Part shown: in pieces, positions 1 to 7,198 of the stretch
Layout: the number at the start of each line of letters is the position of its first letter
Position numbering within the stretch: the stretch's first letter is position 1
Assembly (NCBI RefSeq): GCF_900107815.1
Contig: NZ_FNRK01000025.1
Span: 1 to 36,686, forward strand
Direction: 5' to 3'
DNA: 36,686 bases
From: Eubacterium aggregans
GTDB taxonomy: Bacteria; Bacillota; Clostridia; Eubacteriales; Eubacteriaceae
Made by a program: the position numbers and the translations under genes
The notes under the pieces: model-generated
The model's database searches: none
What the model was told of the DNA's origin: nothing
The model's input: only the letters and a program-made list of their open reading frames with translations

Positions 1-510
1 ACCGAAAAAACCAGCCAACAGGTGGACGCCTTAAAGGAAAATCCCAATATCGTCTTCGTCGAGCTGGACGCTACCTTAGTGGCCGATGAAGCCGCCTTTG
101 CCCAGGAAGTTAACCGCTGCCTGGAACTTGAAGAAGCCGCCATTCGAGCTGGGAAAACAGTGTGTGTGTACACCACCCGGAAGCTTATCACCGCCGATAC
201 CGGGGATAAAGAAGACGACCTGCGGCTATCCGTCCGGATTTCCGATGCCGTCCAATCTTTAGTGGGCCGCCTGAGCGTGGTCCCCAGCTTTGTCATCGCC
301 AAGGGCGGGATCACCTCTTCGGATGTGGGCACCAAGGCCCTGGCAGTGAAAAAAGCCAATGTCCTCGGCCAGATCAAACCAGGGATTCCCGTGTGGCAAA
401 CCGGGGCGGAAAGTAAATTCCCCCTGACGCCCTATGTGATCTTCCCGGGGAATGTGGGGGAAATCACGACCCTGAGGGAAGCGGCGGAAGTGTTGATGTC
501 TGTAAAGTAG
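1..510 (+). CDS. Four-carbon acid sugar kinase (DUF1537), C-terminal part
   Basis: This is the C-terminal part of a kinase of the OtnK/DtnK (DUF1537) family, which phosphorylates four-carbon sugar acids such as threonate or erythronate derivatives. The frame is open from base 1, so the N-terminal sugar-binding domain lies outside the window; the GTG at 22 is internal. The visible part matches the nucleotide-binding domain: a GGITSSDVGTKAL segment, then VLGQIKPGIPVW and YVIFPGNVG, all hallmark stretches of this family. It ends 35 bp before a cyclase-family gene in the same direction, and a GntR/FCD regulator faces both, which suggests a small sugar-acid or hydroxy-acid catabolic unit. The substrate cannot be told from sequence. 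Confidence 0.85.
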   Translation, partial: TEKTSQQVDALKENPNIVFVELDATLVADEAAFAQEVNRCLELEEAAIRAGKTVCVYTTRKLITADTGDKEDDLRLSVRISDAVQSLVGRLSVVPSFVIAKGGITSSDVGTKALAVKKANVLGQIKPGIPVWQTGAESKFPLTPYVIFPGNVGEITTLREAAEVLMSVK

Positions 511-545
511 TTTAATCAATATAAAAATTTTTAGGAGGTAATATT

Positions 546-1235
546 ATGTTTATGTTTTTATCCCACCCACTCGATCCAGAAGGATACGCATGGCCAGGAG
601 AACCGGTTGTGAAGGTCACCCAGTGTACCGATGTTACCGAGGATTGCCCATTCTGCAGTTTTGTATCGGAATTACCGAATCATTGCGGTACCCACATGGA
701 TGCACCCCGGCATTTTGTGAAGGATGGCCTGGACATTAATCAGCTGCCCATTGACTACTTCTGCCATACTGATGTGGCCCTGCTGGATATTCCCAAGGGA
801 CCAGCCCAGGGGATTTACAAGGAAGACTTAGAACCCTATGCGGATACCCTGTCAAAGGTGAGCTTTGTCCTCATTCGAACCGGGATGGAACAATACCGGG
901 ATACGGACCAAAACCTGTATCAGAATGAAGGGGCTTACATTGCCCCAAGTGCTGGGGATTACCTGACAGAAAACTTCCCGAATTTAAAGGGCGTGGGGAT
1001 GGACTTCCTGGCCATTGGCTCTGCTTCAGGCGATTGCCCCGAGGGTGAACTGCCACCGGATTGCCATCGTCATATGCTGGGATATTATACGGGTAAGTTT
1101 GTCACCGGTGTAGAGGATATGCACCTGTCTGAAATTCCCGCAGGGGCTAAGATCACCCGGTTCTTCAACGCACCCCTGCGCATTAAAGGACTGGATTCCA
1201 GCCAAGTCGTTTGTATTGCAGAAATTGAAATGTAA
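546..1235 (+). CDS. Cyclase family protein (kynurenine formamidase-like hydrolase)
   Basis: A 229-residue protein of the putative cyclase / kynurenine formamidase-like metal hydrolase family (PF04199). It has the signature metal-binding motif HCGTHMDAPRHF near residues 47-58, and a typical C-terminus with an LSEIPAGAKITRFFNAPLRIKG stretch split over short conserved blocks. Members hydrolyse amides or cyclic compounds with Mn or Zn. An AGGAGGT ribosome site lies 8 bp before the ATG at 546. It follows the DUF1537 kinase by 35 bp, so the two are probably cotranscribed and end at the terminator at 1251. The actual substrate is unknown. Confidence 0.85.
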   Translation: MFMFLSHPLDPEGYAWPGEPVVKVTQCTDVTEDCPFCSFVSELPNHCGTHMDAPRHFVKDGLDINQLPIDYFCHTDVALLDIPKGPAQGIYKEDLEPYADTLSKVSFVLIRTGMEQYRDTDQNLYQNEGAYIAPSAGDYLTENFPNLKGVGMDFLAIGSASGDCPEGELPPDCHRHMLGYYTGKFVTGVEDMHLSEIPAGAKITRFFNAPLRIKGLDSSQVVCIAEIEM

Positions 1236-1250
1236 TCATTCAGAATTTTA

Positions 1251-1285
1251 ATAAAAGACTCCGCCTTTTGGGCGGGGTCTTTTAT
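1251..1285 (+). terminator. Intrinsic terminator after the cyclase gene
   Basis: A strong hairpin: ATAAAAGACTCCGCC pairs with GGGCGGGGTCTTTTAT around a short T loop and is followed by T-rich sequence. It can work on both strands and would separate the kinase-cyclase unit from the converging GntR gene. Confidence 0.9.
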
Positions 1286-1296
1286 TGTAGATATGA

Positions 1297-1974
1297 TTAT
1301 TTTGAAAGAAGTTCTAAATTAATATGCTTCGCAATATTAAGATGATGGTCTAATTGTTCTTCCAGCCCAATGATATCCTGATTGCGGATCATGGACATCA
1401 TGTGCAGGTGCTCGGTTACAGTATCAGCCATTCGGCCTTCTTTTGAAAAAGAGGTGACATTGAGCCAGAAAATGCGATACATAAAACTGCGGTACATTTC
1501 CAGCATGGTGGCATTGCCTACAAATTGGACCATGCTTCGATGAAATTCATAATCCCGACGGGCAAAATCCTCACTGGAGCCAGTATTTTCCACAATTTCT
1601 CGTTGAAGGTCAATTTTCCGTTGAAGCTTATCCACACAGGCCTTTCCTCCGGGGGTGTCCATGTTATGGCACAACTCCCGCAGACAATAGGCCTCAATGG
1701 CGTTGCGGATTTGGTAGGTCTCCACAATATCCTCCTGGGTCATGGTGTGGAGGCGGAAGCCCTTGCTAGGGAGGATATCGATATAACGTTCCTGCTCCAA
1801 ACGAAGGACCGCATCCCGGAGGGGGGTTTTGGACAGCCCCATCTTTTTAGCCATTTGATTGAGAGAATAGATATGCCCAGGCTCAAGCTCACCTTTTTTA
1901 ATGCTGTCGATGAGGTAGTCGTAGGCCTGTATTTGCAGTAGGGTGGTTTCTTTCACTTGCATTTCCTCGGTCAT
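1297..1974 (-). CDS. GntR family regulator, FCD (FadR) subfamily
   Basis: A 225-residue transcription factor. The N-terminal winged helix (residues about 10-75) contains the GntR pattern with SLNQMAKKMGLSKTPLRDAVLRLE split around the recognition helix, and the C-terminal all-helical FCD effector domain follows (YQIRNAIEAYCLREL, then His/Asp/Arg metal or ligand positions such as RRDYEFHRSMV). FCD members usually sense sugar acids or hydroxy acids and repress nearby catabolic genes, which fits the adjacent DUF1537 kinase and cyclase. It converges on them across a shared terminator and has its own promoter at 1994-2022. The ligand is not predictable. Confidence 0.9.
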   Translation of the reverse strand: MTEEMQVKETTLLQIQAYDYLIDSIKKGELEPGHIYSLNQMAKKMGLSKTPLRDAVLRLEQERYIDILPSKGFRLHTMTQEDIVETYQIRNAIEAYCLRELCHNMDTPGGKACVDKLQRKIDLQREIVENTGSSEDFARRDYEFHRSMVQFVGNATMLEMYRSFMYRIFWLNVTSFSKEGRMADTVTEHLHMMSMIRNQDIIGLEEQLDHHLNIAKHINLELLSK

Positions 1975-1993
1975 TTTAATTTAATATAGTTTA

Positions 1994-2022
1994 ATCCTAT
2001 CATCCTGGGAAAGCGATGTCAA
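1994..2022 (-). promoter_or_regulatory. Promoter for the GntR gene
   Basis: On the minus strand a perfect TTGACA (2022-2017) is followed after 17 bp by TAGGAT (1999-1994), about 20 bp before the ATG. It diverges from the pilB promoter. Confidence 0.7.
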
Positions 2023-2049
2023 ATCAAAGTCCATATCCAGGGTGATTTA

Positions 2050-2079
2050 TTGTGATAAGGCGATTTTTTATGCTATAAT
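2050..2079 (+). promoter_or_regulatory. Promoter for pilB-pilT
   Basis: TTGTGA (2050-2055), an 18-bp spacer and a perfect TATAAT (2074-2079), about 35 bp before the pilB start. Confidence 0.65.
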
Positions 2080-2113
2080 GGATACAAAGTGAAACCGATT
2101 TGAGGAGGCAGTG

Positions 2114-3802
2114 ATGAGCGAGCCAAAAAAAAATATAAGAATCGGAGATATCCTGGTCAATGATGGGTATATTACCGATGCACAGCTTGGTGAGGCCCTG
2201 GCTTACCAAAAAGTAGACCGCAGCAAGCGCCTGGGAGCCATTCTTGTAGATACTGGATATGTGACAGAGGAGCAGGTCCTGACAGCACTGGCAAAGCGGT
2301 TGGATCTCAAGGTGATTCGGATGGCCGATTTGGTAGTGGACATGACCGCAGCCGCTGAAATCCCAAGGAATATTGCAGAAAAATACGGTGTCATCCCCGT
2401 TGCAGAAAAACAAGGACATCTTTTAGTGGCTCTGAACGATCCCCTGGATTTTTATGCTCTGGAAGATCTCCGGATGATTACCGGGAAGATTATCGACACG
2501 GTGCTGGCCACCCGGGAAGAAATTGCCAAGGCCATCGATGCCACCTATTCTGAAATTGAAGCGAAGAAGGCAGCCAGTGAGGCGAATCTGGCAGTGGAGG
2601 ATTCAGAGACCCTTTCGGTGGTAGAAGAATTGGATGCTGATGGCAGCGATGCGCCGGTGGTCAACCTCATTAACTCCATCTTGATTAAGGGGTTTAATGC
2701 CGGGGCCAGCGATATCCACATCGAGCCCTTTGAAACGCAGACTGTTGTTCGGATGCGGATTGATGGCCTTATTGTTGAGTACCTGACCTTATCACCGACC
2801 CTCCATCAAAACCTTATCGCCCGGATTAAGATACTTTCCAATTTGGATATTGCGGAACGGCGTCTCCCCCAGGATGGTCATTTCCGGGTACGGATAAAGG
2901 GAACAGAGATGAATATCCGGACCTCCCTCATTCCCACGGTGTATGGTGAAAAGGCAGTGCTGCGGTTTTTGAGTCTGAACACCCGCCTGGACCATGCCGA
3001 AACCTTTGGTATGGAAACCGAGGATTATGAAAAGATGCTCCGTATCCTCCAAAGTCCCCATGGCATCGTCTATATGACCGGTCCCACGGGAAGTGGGAAA
3101 ACCACAACCCTGTACATGATCTTAGAGATGTTTTCCCAAAAGAATGTCAACATCAGTACCATTGAAGACCCCGTGGAACGAAACCTGGATGGTATCAACC
3201 AAACCCAGGTCAATCCCCAGGCCGGCCTGACCTTTGAGGTGGGGCTGCGGTCCCTGCTCCGCCAGGACCCGGACATTATCATGGTGGGGGAAACCCGGGA
3301 CGCAGAAACCGCGGATATCGCCGTTCGGGCTGCCATCACCGGTCACTTGGTGCTCTCCACCCTCCATACCAACGATGCCGTTTCTTCCATTGTCAGGCTG
3401 ATTGACATGGGGGTGGAGCCCTACATGGTGGCCAATTCCCTGACGGGCTTGGTGGCCCAGCGTCTGGTGAAAAAGATCTGCCCCAATTGTAAGGAGGCCT
3501 ACACCCCGACCCCTGCGGAAAAGGAAATTTTAGGGCAGGATGTGGCGGTACTTTATCGGGGGAAGGGGTGCCATCAGTGCAATGGCACGGGCTACAAAGG
3601 GCGAATTGCCGTCCACGAGATTTTGGCCATTGACCGGGAGCTGCGCAATATGATCTCCCGGAATGTCCCTGCCGAGGAAATTTATGCCTATGTGGAAAAG
3701 AACGAGAAAATCCACTATCTGCGCCAGAGCCTGGTCCGGCTGGTCCTCTCCGGGGTCACCACCATGGAAGAGCTGCTGAAGGTGACCTACTATGTGGATT
3801 AA
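2114..3802 (+). CDS. pilB: Type IV pilus assembly ATPase PilB (GspE family)
   Basis: The hexameric cytoplasmic motor that drives pilin polymerisation. About 562 residues, normal for PilB. The N-terminus (residues 9-70) has two motifs of the MshEN type, RIGDILVNDG...LGEALAYQ and RLGAILVDTG...VLTALAKR, the pattern that binds c-di-GMP in MshE. The ATPase follows: Walker A GPTGSGKTTT near residue 323, Asp box SDIHIEP, Walker B with DIIMVGETRD near 386, and His box TGHLVLSTLHT. The zinc site is CPNC (near 456) with CHQC (near 486). An upstream in-frame GTG at 2111 exists, but the GAGGAGG at 2102-2108 fits the ATG at 2114. pilT follows 27 bp on. No pilC, pilin, pilM or prepilin peptidase gene is in the window. 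Confidence 0.95.
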   Translation: MSEPKKNIRIGDILVNDGYITDAQLGEALAYQKVDRSKRLGAILVDTGYVTEEQVLTALAKRLDLKVIRMADLVVDMTAAAEIPRNIAEKYGVIPVAEKQGHLLVALNDPLDFYALEDLRMITGKIIDTVLATREEIAKAIDATYSEIEAKKAASEANLAVEDSETLSVVEELDADGSDAPVVNLINSILIKGFNAGASDIHIEPFETQTVVRMRIDGLIVEYLTLSPTLHQNLIARIKILSNLDIAERRLPQDGHFRVRIKGTEMNIRTSLIPTVYGEKAVLRFLSLNTRLDHAETFGMETEDYEKMLRILQSPHGIVYMTGPTGSGKTTTLYMILEMFSQKNVNISTIEDPVERNLDGINQTQVNPQAGLTFEVGLRSLLRQDPDIIMVGETRDAETADIAVRAAITGHLVLSTLHTNDAVSSIVRLIDMGVEPYMVANSLTGLVAQRLVKKICPNCKEAYTPTPAEKEILGQDVAVLYRGKGCHQCNGTGYKGRIAVHEILAIDRELRNMISRNVPAEEIYAYVEKNEKIHYLRQSLVRLVLSGVTTMEELLKVTYYVD

Positions 3803-3829
3803 TGGATGCAAATTTGGAAGGAAAATGAC

Positions 3830-4882
3830 ATGTCAACCCTTTTAGAACTCATTGATTTTGGACGGAAAAATGATTGCTCGGATATTCATCTGACGGCGGA
3901 GCTAAAGCCCGTATTCAGAAAGAACGGTGCCCTGGCCCAGGGGCCCTTTGAAATGACCAGGGATGAAATAGAAAACATGATCTGGGGAATGATGGATGAG
4001 CGTCAGCGGGGGAAGATCGAGGCCGGCCAGGATTCGGACTTCTGCTACGTCACCCCGGAAGGGCTGCGCCAGCGTGTCAATGTTTATCGCCAGCAGGGGG
4101 AGATGACGGCGGCCATCCGGCTGCTGAACGATCGGATTCCCGATTTTGAGGATTTAAAGCTTCCCCCGGTGATCAGACGCCTGGCCAGCGAGCCCCGGGG
4201 ATTGATTTTGGTGACGGGTCCAACGGGAAGTGGAAAATCCACCACCCTGGCGGCCATGTTAGACTATATCAATACCAATTACCAGAAGCATATCCTCACC
4301 ATTGAGGATCCGGTGGAGTATAAGCACAACCATAAGCGCAGCATGGTCCATCAGCGGGAGGTGGACGTGGATGTGGTCAGCTTTGCCGATGCCCTGCGCT
4401 CCGCCCTCCGGGAGGACCCGGATGTTATTCTAGTGGGGGAAATGCGGGACTTCGAGACCATTTCTGCGGCAGTAACCGCCGCAGAAACCGGCCATTTGGT
4501 CCTCTCCACCCTGCACACCATTGGCGCCGCCAACACTATTGACCGGATTATCGATGTTTTCCCCTCCCACAGCCAGCAGCAAATCCGGACCCAGTTGGCT
4601 GCAACCCTTAAAGGGGTTATTACCCAACAGCTGGTGCCCCTGGCCACGGGAGAAGGTCGGATGGCTGCCCATGAAATTATGACTGGCACCGATGCGGTCC
4701 TCAATATGATCCGGGAAAATAAAACCCACCAGCTGGCCTCGGTGATGCAGACCGGGGGCAAGGAAGGCATGCATACCTTGAATGCCAACCTGGCCAAGCT
4801 CGTGAAGGATCAGCTGATCAGCTTTGATGTGGGCCATGATTGGGCGTCAGATAAAAGCGAATTTAATCAGTATTTTGTCTAG
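3830..4882 (+). CDS. pilT: Type IV pilus retraction ATPase PilT
   Basis: The twitching-motility motor that depolymerises pili. About 350 residues from the ATG at 3830, which has a GGAAGGA ribosome site; an upstream ATG at 3806 in frame would add eight residues but lacks a good site. Features: SDIHLTAE near residue 17, Walker A GPTGSGKSTT near 130, Walker B with DVILVGEMRD near 198, His box TGHLVLSTLHT, and a C-terminal region (AAHEIMTGTDAVLNMIREN) matching the PilT C-terminal domain. It is separated from pilB by only 27 bp, so the pair is likely one operon. A c-di-GMP riboswitch-like RNA starts about 110 bp after its stop. Confidence 0.95.
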   Translation: MSTLLELIDFGRKNDCSDIHLTAELKPVFRKNGALAQGPFEMTRDEIENMIWGMMDERQRGKIEAGQDSDFCYVTPEGLRQRVNVYRQQGEMTAAIRLLNDRIPDFEDLKLPPVIRRLASEPRGLILVTGPTGSGKSTTLAAMLDYINTNYQKHILTIEDPVEYKHNHKRSMVHQREVDVDVVSFADALRSALREDPDVILVGEMRDFETISAAVTAAETGHLVLSTLHTIGAANTIDRIIDVFPSHSQQQIRTQLAATLKGVITQQLVPLATGEGRMAAHEIMTGTDAVLNMIRENKTHQLASVMQTGGKEGMHTLNANLAKLVKDQLISFDVGHDWASDKSEFNQYFV

Positions 4883-4970
4883 TAAAGGCGAAAAGTTGTT
4901 CTCTAGAAGACGTGAAGATCCTTATGGATTGATAAAAATATATTAATCTAAGAAAATATTAAGAAAACCA

Positions 4971-4999
4971 TTGACGCGAATTGACCTTAATGTTAGAAT
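4971..4999 (+). promoter_or_regulatory. Promoter of the riboswitch transcript
   Basis: TTGACG (4971-4976), a 17-bp spacer and TAGAAT (4994-4999) with a TG dinucleotide one base upstream, giving an extended -10. It starts a transcript of its own after pilT, at about 5006, shortly before the aptamer. Confidence 0.8.
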
Positions 5000-5025
5000 G
5001 AATTAAAACTAGTAAAAAACATATC

Positions 5026-5105
5026 CATTTGGCTAAGCTGTTGAAAAGCAGTGGCGCAAAGCTATAGGGGCTTCTCTGCACTAGCAGAATGCCAGCCAGT
5101 TGCAC
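5026..5105 (+). ncRNA. c-di-GMP-I (GEMM) riboswitch aptamer
   Basis: The sequence matches the GEMM-I pattern. A helix CTGTT (5038-5042) with GAAA tetraloop (5043-5046) and AGCAG (5047-5051) is followed by GCGCAAAGCTATAGG (5054-5068), the nearly invariant core. A second arm has TCTGC (5075-5079) paired with GCAGA (5084-5088) inside GGC/GCC (5069-5071 / 5091-5093). GCCAGCCAGTTGC closes the aptamer. The 5' joining strand reads GGCTAA where GGCAAA is usual, and the core reads GGCGCAAAGC where GACGCAAAGC is usual, so ligand preference should be measured. It lies beside pilT, a frequent context for these switches, yet no protein gene follows. Confidence 0.85.
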
Positions 5106-5109
5106 TTTC

Positions 5110-5149
5110 AGCGGCTTTGTCAGAGAGGATAAGATAGAGTCGCTTTTTT
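5110..5149 (+). terminator. Riboswitch expression-platform terminator
   Basis: A 12-bp stem, AGCGGCTTTGTC (5110-5121) with GATAGAGTCGCT (5133-5144), all positions paired counting three G-U pairs, then T6 (5144-5149). It lies 5 nt after the aptamer, the usual place for a transcription-attenuation platform. Confidence 0.8.
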
Positions 5150-5165
5150 AGTGCATTGGTTTGAT

Positions 5166-5220
5166 GCCATTCGTGGTGACACGAAACGAATGCATTAGCA
5201 TTCGGCAGAATTTATTCTGC
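5166..5220 (+). ncRNA. Tandem hairpins downstream of the riboswitch
   Basis: Three perfect hairpins in close succession: TTCGTG-gtga-CACGAA (5170-5185), CGAATGC-atta-GCATTCG (5187-5204) and GCAGAAT-tt-ATTCTGC (5205-5220). An alternative pairing, CATTCGT (5169-5175) with ACGAATG (5186-5192), excludes the first two, so the region could switch folds. This is what the riboswitch appears to control. No protein gene with a ribosome site is seen in it. It may be a small structured RNA or a dispersed palindromic repeat that has landed here; I cannot decide without genome-wide comparison. Confidence 0.45.
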
Positions 5221-5252
5221 AAGGGAGGATACCCCTCATCCTCCCTTTTTTT
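5221..5252 (+). terminator. Terminator closing the riboswitch RNA unit
   Basis: AAGGGAGGAT (5221-5230) pairs perfectly with ATCCTCCCTT (5238-5247), followed by a T run on the plus strand. The T tract is on the plus side, so it ends the riboswitch transcript rather than the converging pheA gene. Confidence 0.85.
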
Positions 5253-5281
5253 GTGCCATGAACCGCCTTTTTCCAAGGGCG

Positions 5282-6184
5282 TTATTTTTTTGAGGCGTAA
5301 CGGCCCAAAAATCGGAAGCGGACGGTGCCCTGGATGAGCTCGGCGATGGCATCGTCCACGGTGGCGCTGTCCTCGGCACCCAAAAAATCGAGGAAGAATT
5401 GGTACTCCCAATTCGCATCGGGGATGGGCCGGGATTCGATTTTACAGAGGTTGAGATGATGGCGTTCAAAAATCCCCAGGACCGTATAAAGGGCACCGGT
5501 GTAGTGGGGCAGGTGGAAGGCGATGCTCATTTTATCCTGATTTGGGCGATTCTCCATCTGGGCAGCCACTATCACGAATCGGGTGGTGTTCTGGGTGGCA
5601 GTGTTGATACCCTCGGCCAGGATATTCAAGTGATGGATCTGGGCGGCCCGGGGGCTTGCGATGGCACCGTAGGCGGGGTTCTTGGCTTCAGCAACCATTT
5701 GGGCAGCCACCGCCGTATTGTGCCAGGGAATACAAGTCCACTGGGGATAGCCCTCTAAAAAGCGCCCGGATTGCTGGAAGCCCTGGGGATGGGAGTAAAT
5801 TTCCTGAAGAGTATCCAGAGTGGCACCCTCGGCGGCCATCAGGCATTGGATGATGGCCCGCTTTTCCTCACCGACGATAAAGCATCGATAGTCAGAGAGC
5901 AGATCGTAGACAGCCGCAATGGCACCGGTGGAGCTGTTTTCAATGGGCAGGACCCCGTAGTGGGCCCCACCGCCGGTAATGCTTTTAAAAACATCCTCAA
6001 AGGAAGCATGGGAGATGAAATGAGCCGATTCCCCAAAAAAAGACATGGCGGCATCCTCGGTGTGGGAGCCCGCTGTTCCGGAAAAGGCCACATCCGGGTG
6101 AGGAACGGGGAGGCGGCGATGGGCAATCTGCTCCTGATAGTCCTTTAATTGGTCCGTTTGTTCAATGGTGGGAAATTTGTTCAT
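5282..6184 (-). CDS. pheA: Prephenate dehydratase
   Basis: A 300-residue enzyme that converts prephenate to phenylpyruvate, the committed step to phenylalanine. The catalytic domain (about residues 32-210) has AFSGTAGSHTEDAAM, GVLPIENSSTGAI, SHPQGFQQ, and the catalytic TRF in NTTRFVIV. A C-terminal ACT domain (about 217-300) has the Phe-binding GALY and ESRP motifs, so feedback inhibition by phenylalanine is expected. The first 30 residues (DYQEQIAHRR) resemble the linker that follows the chorismate mutase domain in bifunctional P-proteins, hinting that the mutase part was lost; that is inference. Promoter at 6221-6249. It is a single-gene unit converging on the riboswitch RNA. Confidence 0.93.
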   Translation of the reverse strand: MNKFPTIEQTDQLKDYQEQIAHRRLPVPHPDVAFSGTAGSHTEDAAMSFFGESAHFISHASFEDVFKSITGGGAHYGVLPIENSSTGAIAAVYDLLSDYRCFIVGEEKRAIIQCLMAAEGATLDTLQEIYSHPQGFQQSGRFLEGYPQWTCIPWHNTAVAAQMVAEAKNPAYGAIASPRAAQIHHLNILAEGINTATQNTTRFVIVAAQMENRPNQDKMSIAFHLPHYTGALYTVLGIFERHHLNLCKIESRPIPDANWEYQFFLDFLGAEDSATVDDAIAELIQGTVRFRFLGRYASKK

Positions 6185-6220
6185 TTCTGTCCTCTCAGTC
6201 CAATGGTTTTATAGTATACT

Positions 6221-6249
6221 ATTATCGACAATCCCTCTTAAATTGTCAA
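6221..6249 (-). promoter_or_regulatory. Promoter for pheA
   Basis: Minus strand: perfect TTGACA (6249-6244), 17-bp spacer, GATAAT (6226-6221). Confidence 0.75.
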
Positions 6250-6335
6250 ACTGGAAATTTTAAGAAAGCTTCGGTAAAATGAAAAACAGCTAAAAAATGT
6301 TCTGTTGAAATTCGAAAAGAATGAGGCGATCCATC

Positions 6336-7106
6336 ATGATTAAATTAGCAGCAGGGAGATTTGGAAAGGCAAAAGCCATTGAAGGTTTTGCCAATGCCGG
6401 AGGCACCCATATTCATTACCGCATGGAGGGATCCGGTCCGGCGGTACTCCTCCTCCATGGGAATGGAGAGGATATGGGGATTTTTGAACCGCATATCGCA
6501 GTTTTAAAGGATCACTTTACCGTCGTGTGCCTGGATACCCGGGGACATGGGCGGTCTGAACCAGGGGAAGAACCATGGAGCATGGCCCTCTTTGCGGTGG
6601 ATATTTCCCGGGTAATGGATGCCCTTTCCATTGAAAAGGCGGCAGTTGTCGGCTTTTCCGACGGGGGAAACATTGCCCTGCAGCTGGCCATCAGCTGCCC
6701 CCAGCGAGTGACCGCCATTGTGCCGGTGGGGGCCAATGCCTGGCCATCAGGCCTGCGTCCGATGGCCTGGCTTTTCATTCATTTCAGCTATGTCGGTTTG
6801 TGTCTGGCAGCCCCCTTTTCCAAAGATCTCGCCCATAAACGTCGGCAGTACGCCCTGATGGTCAAAGAGCCAAAGATGAATCGAACCGTCCTGGAGGGCA
6901 TTGAGGCACCAACCTTGATCATTTCTGGTACAAGGGATATTGTCACCCGTCGGCACACCCAAACCATGGCCGCAGCGATTCCAGGGGCTTCTTTGCTTTA
7001 TCAGGAAGGTGCGCTCCATGATGATTTCATCACACACCCGGAGGTATATTTGCCGGCGATTATGGAGTTCTTATTGAAAGTGGGTGAAGGGCAGAAGGAC
7101 GCATAG
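6336..7106 (+). CDS. Alpha/beta hydrolase
   Basis: An alpha/beta-hydrolase fold enzyme of about 256 residues, probably cytoplasmic. The oxyanion-hole motif LLLHGNGED, the RGHGRS loop, and the nucleophile elbow GFSDGG (Ser) are present. The Asp probably lies in SGTRDIV, and the His in the ALHDDFI segment near the C-terminus completes the triad. The ATG at 6336 is preferred over the in-frame ATG at 6321 because a GAGGCGA site lies about 9 bp before it. The substrate is unknown; family members include esterases, lactonases and haloperoxidase-like enzymes. It stands alone between divergent pheA and the xpaC promoter. Confidence 0.85.
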   Translation: MIKLAAGRFGKAKAIEGFANAGGTHIHYRMEGSGPAVLLLHGNGEDMGIFEPHIAVLKDHFTVVCLDTRGHGRSEPGEEPWSMALFAVDISRVMDALSIEKAAVVGFSDGGNIALQLAISCPQRVTAIVPVGANAWPSGLRPMAWLFIHFSYVGLCLAAPFSKDLAHKRRQYALMVKEPKMNRTVLEGIEAPTLIISGTRDIVTRRHTQTMAAAIPGASLLYQEGALHDDFITHPEVYLPAIMEFLLKVGEGQKDA

Positions 7107-7133
7107 AATGTGCTTAAGAAGGGATACTGTTCA

Positions 7134-7162
7134 TTTCAACCCGGGTGTATCTGTGGTATAAT
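7134..7162 (+). promoter_or_regulatory. Promoter for xpaC-telA
   Basis: Perfect TATAAT (7157-7162) with a weak TTTCAA -35 (7134-7139) at 17-bp spacing, 37 bp before the ATG at 7199. Confidence 0.6.
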
Positions 7163-7198
7163 ATCAAACAGAATCGATTAAAATTGGGAGTTGATACA

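Noticed and set aside
5166-5345. Plus-strand ORF from ATG 5166 as the gene controlled by the riboswitch
   Set aside because: It has no ribosome site, runs through hairpins and a terminator, and ends inside antisense pheA; the translation looks like structure-driven noise.
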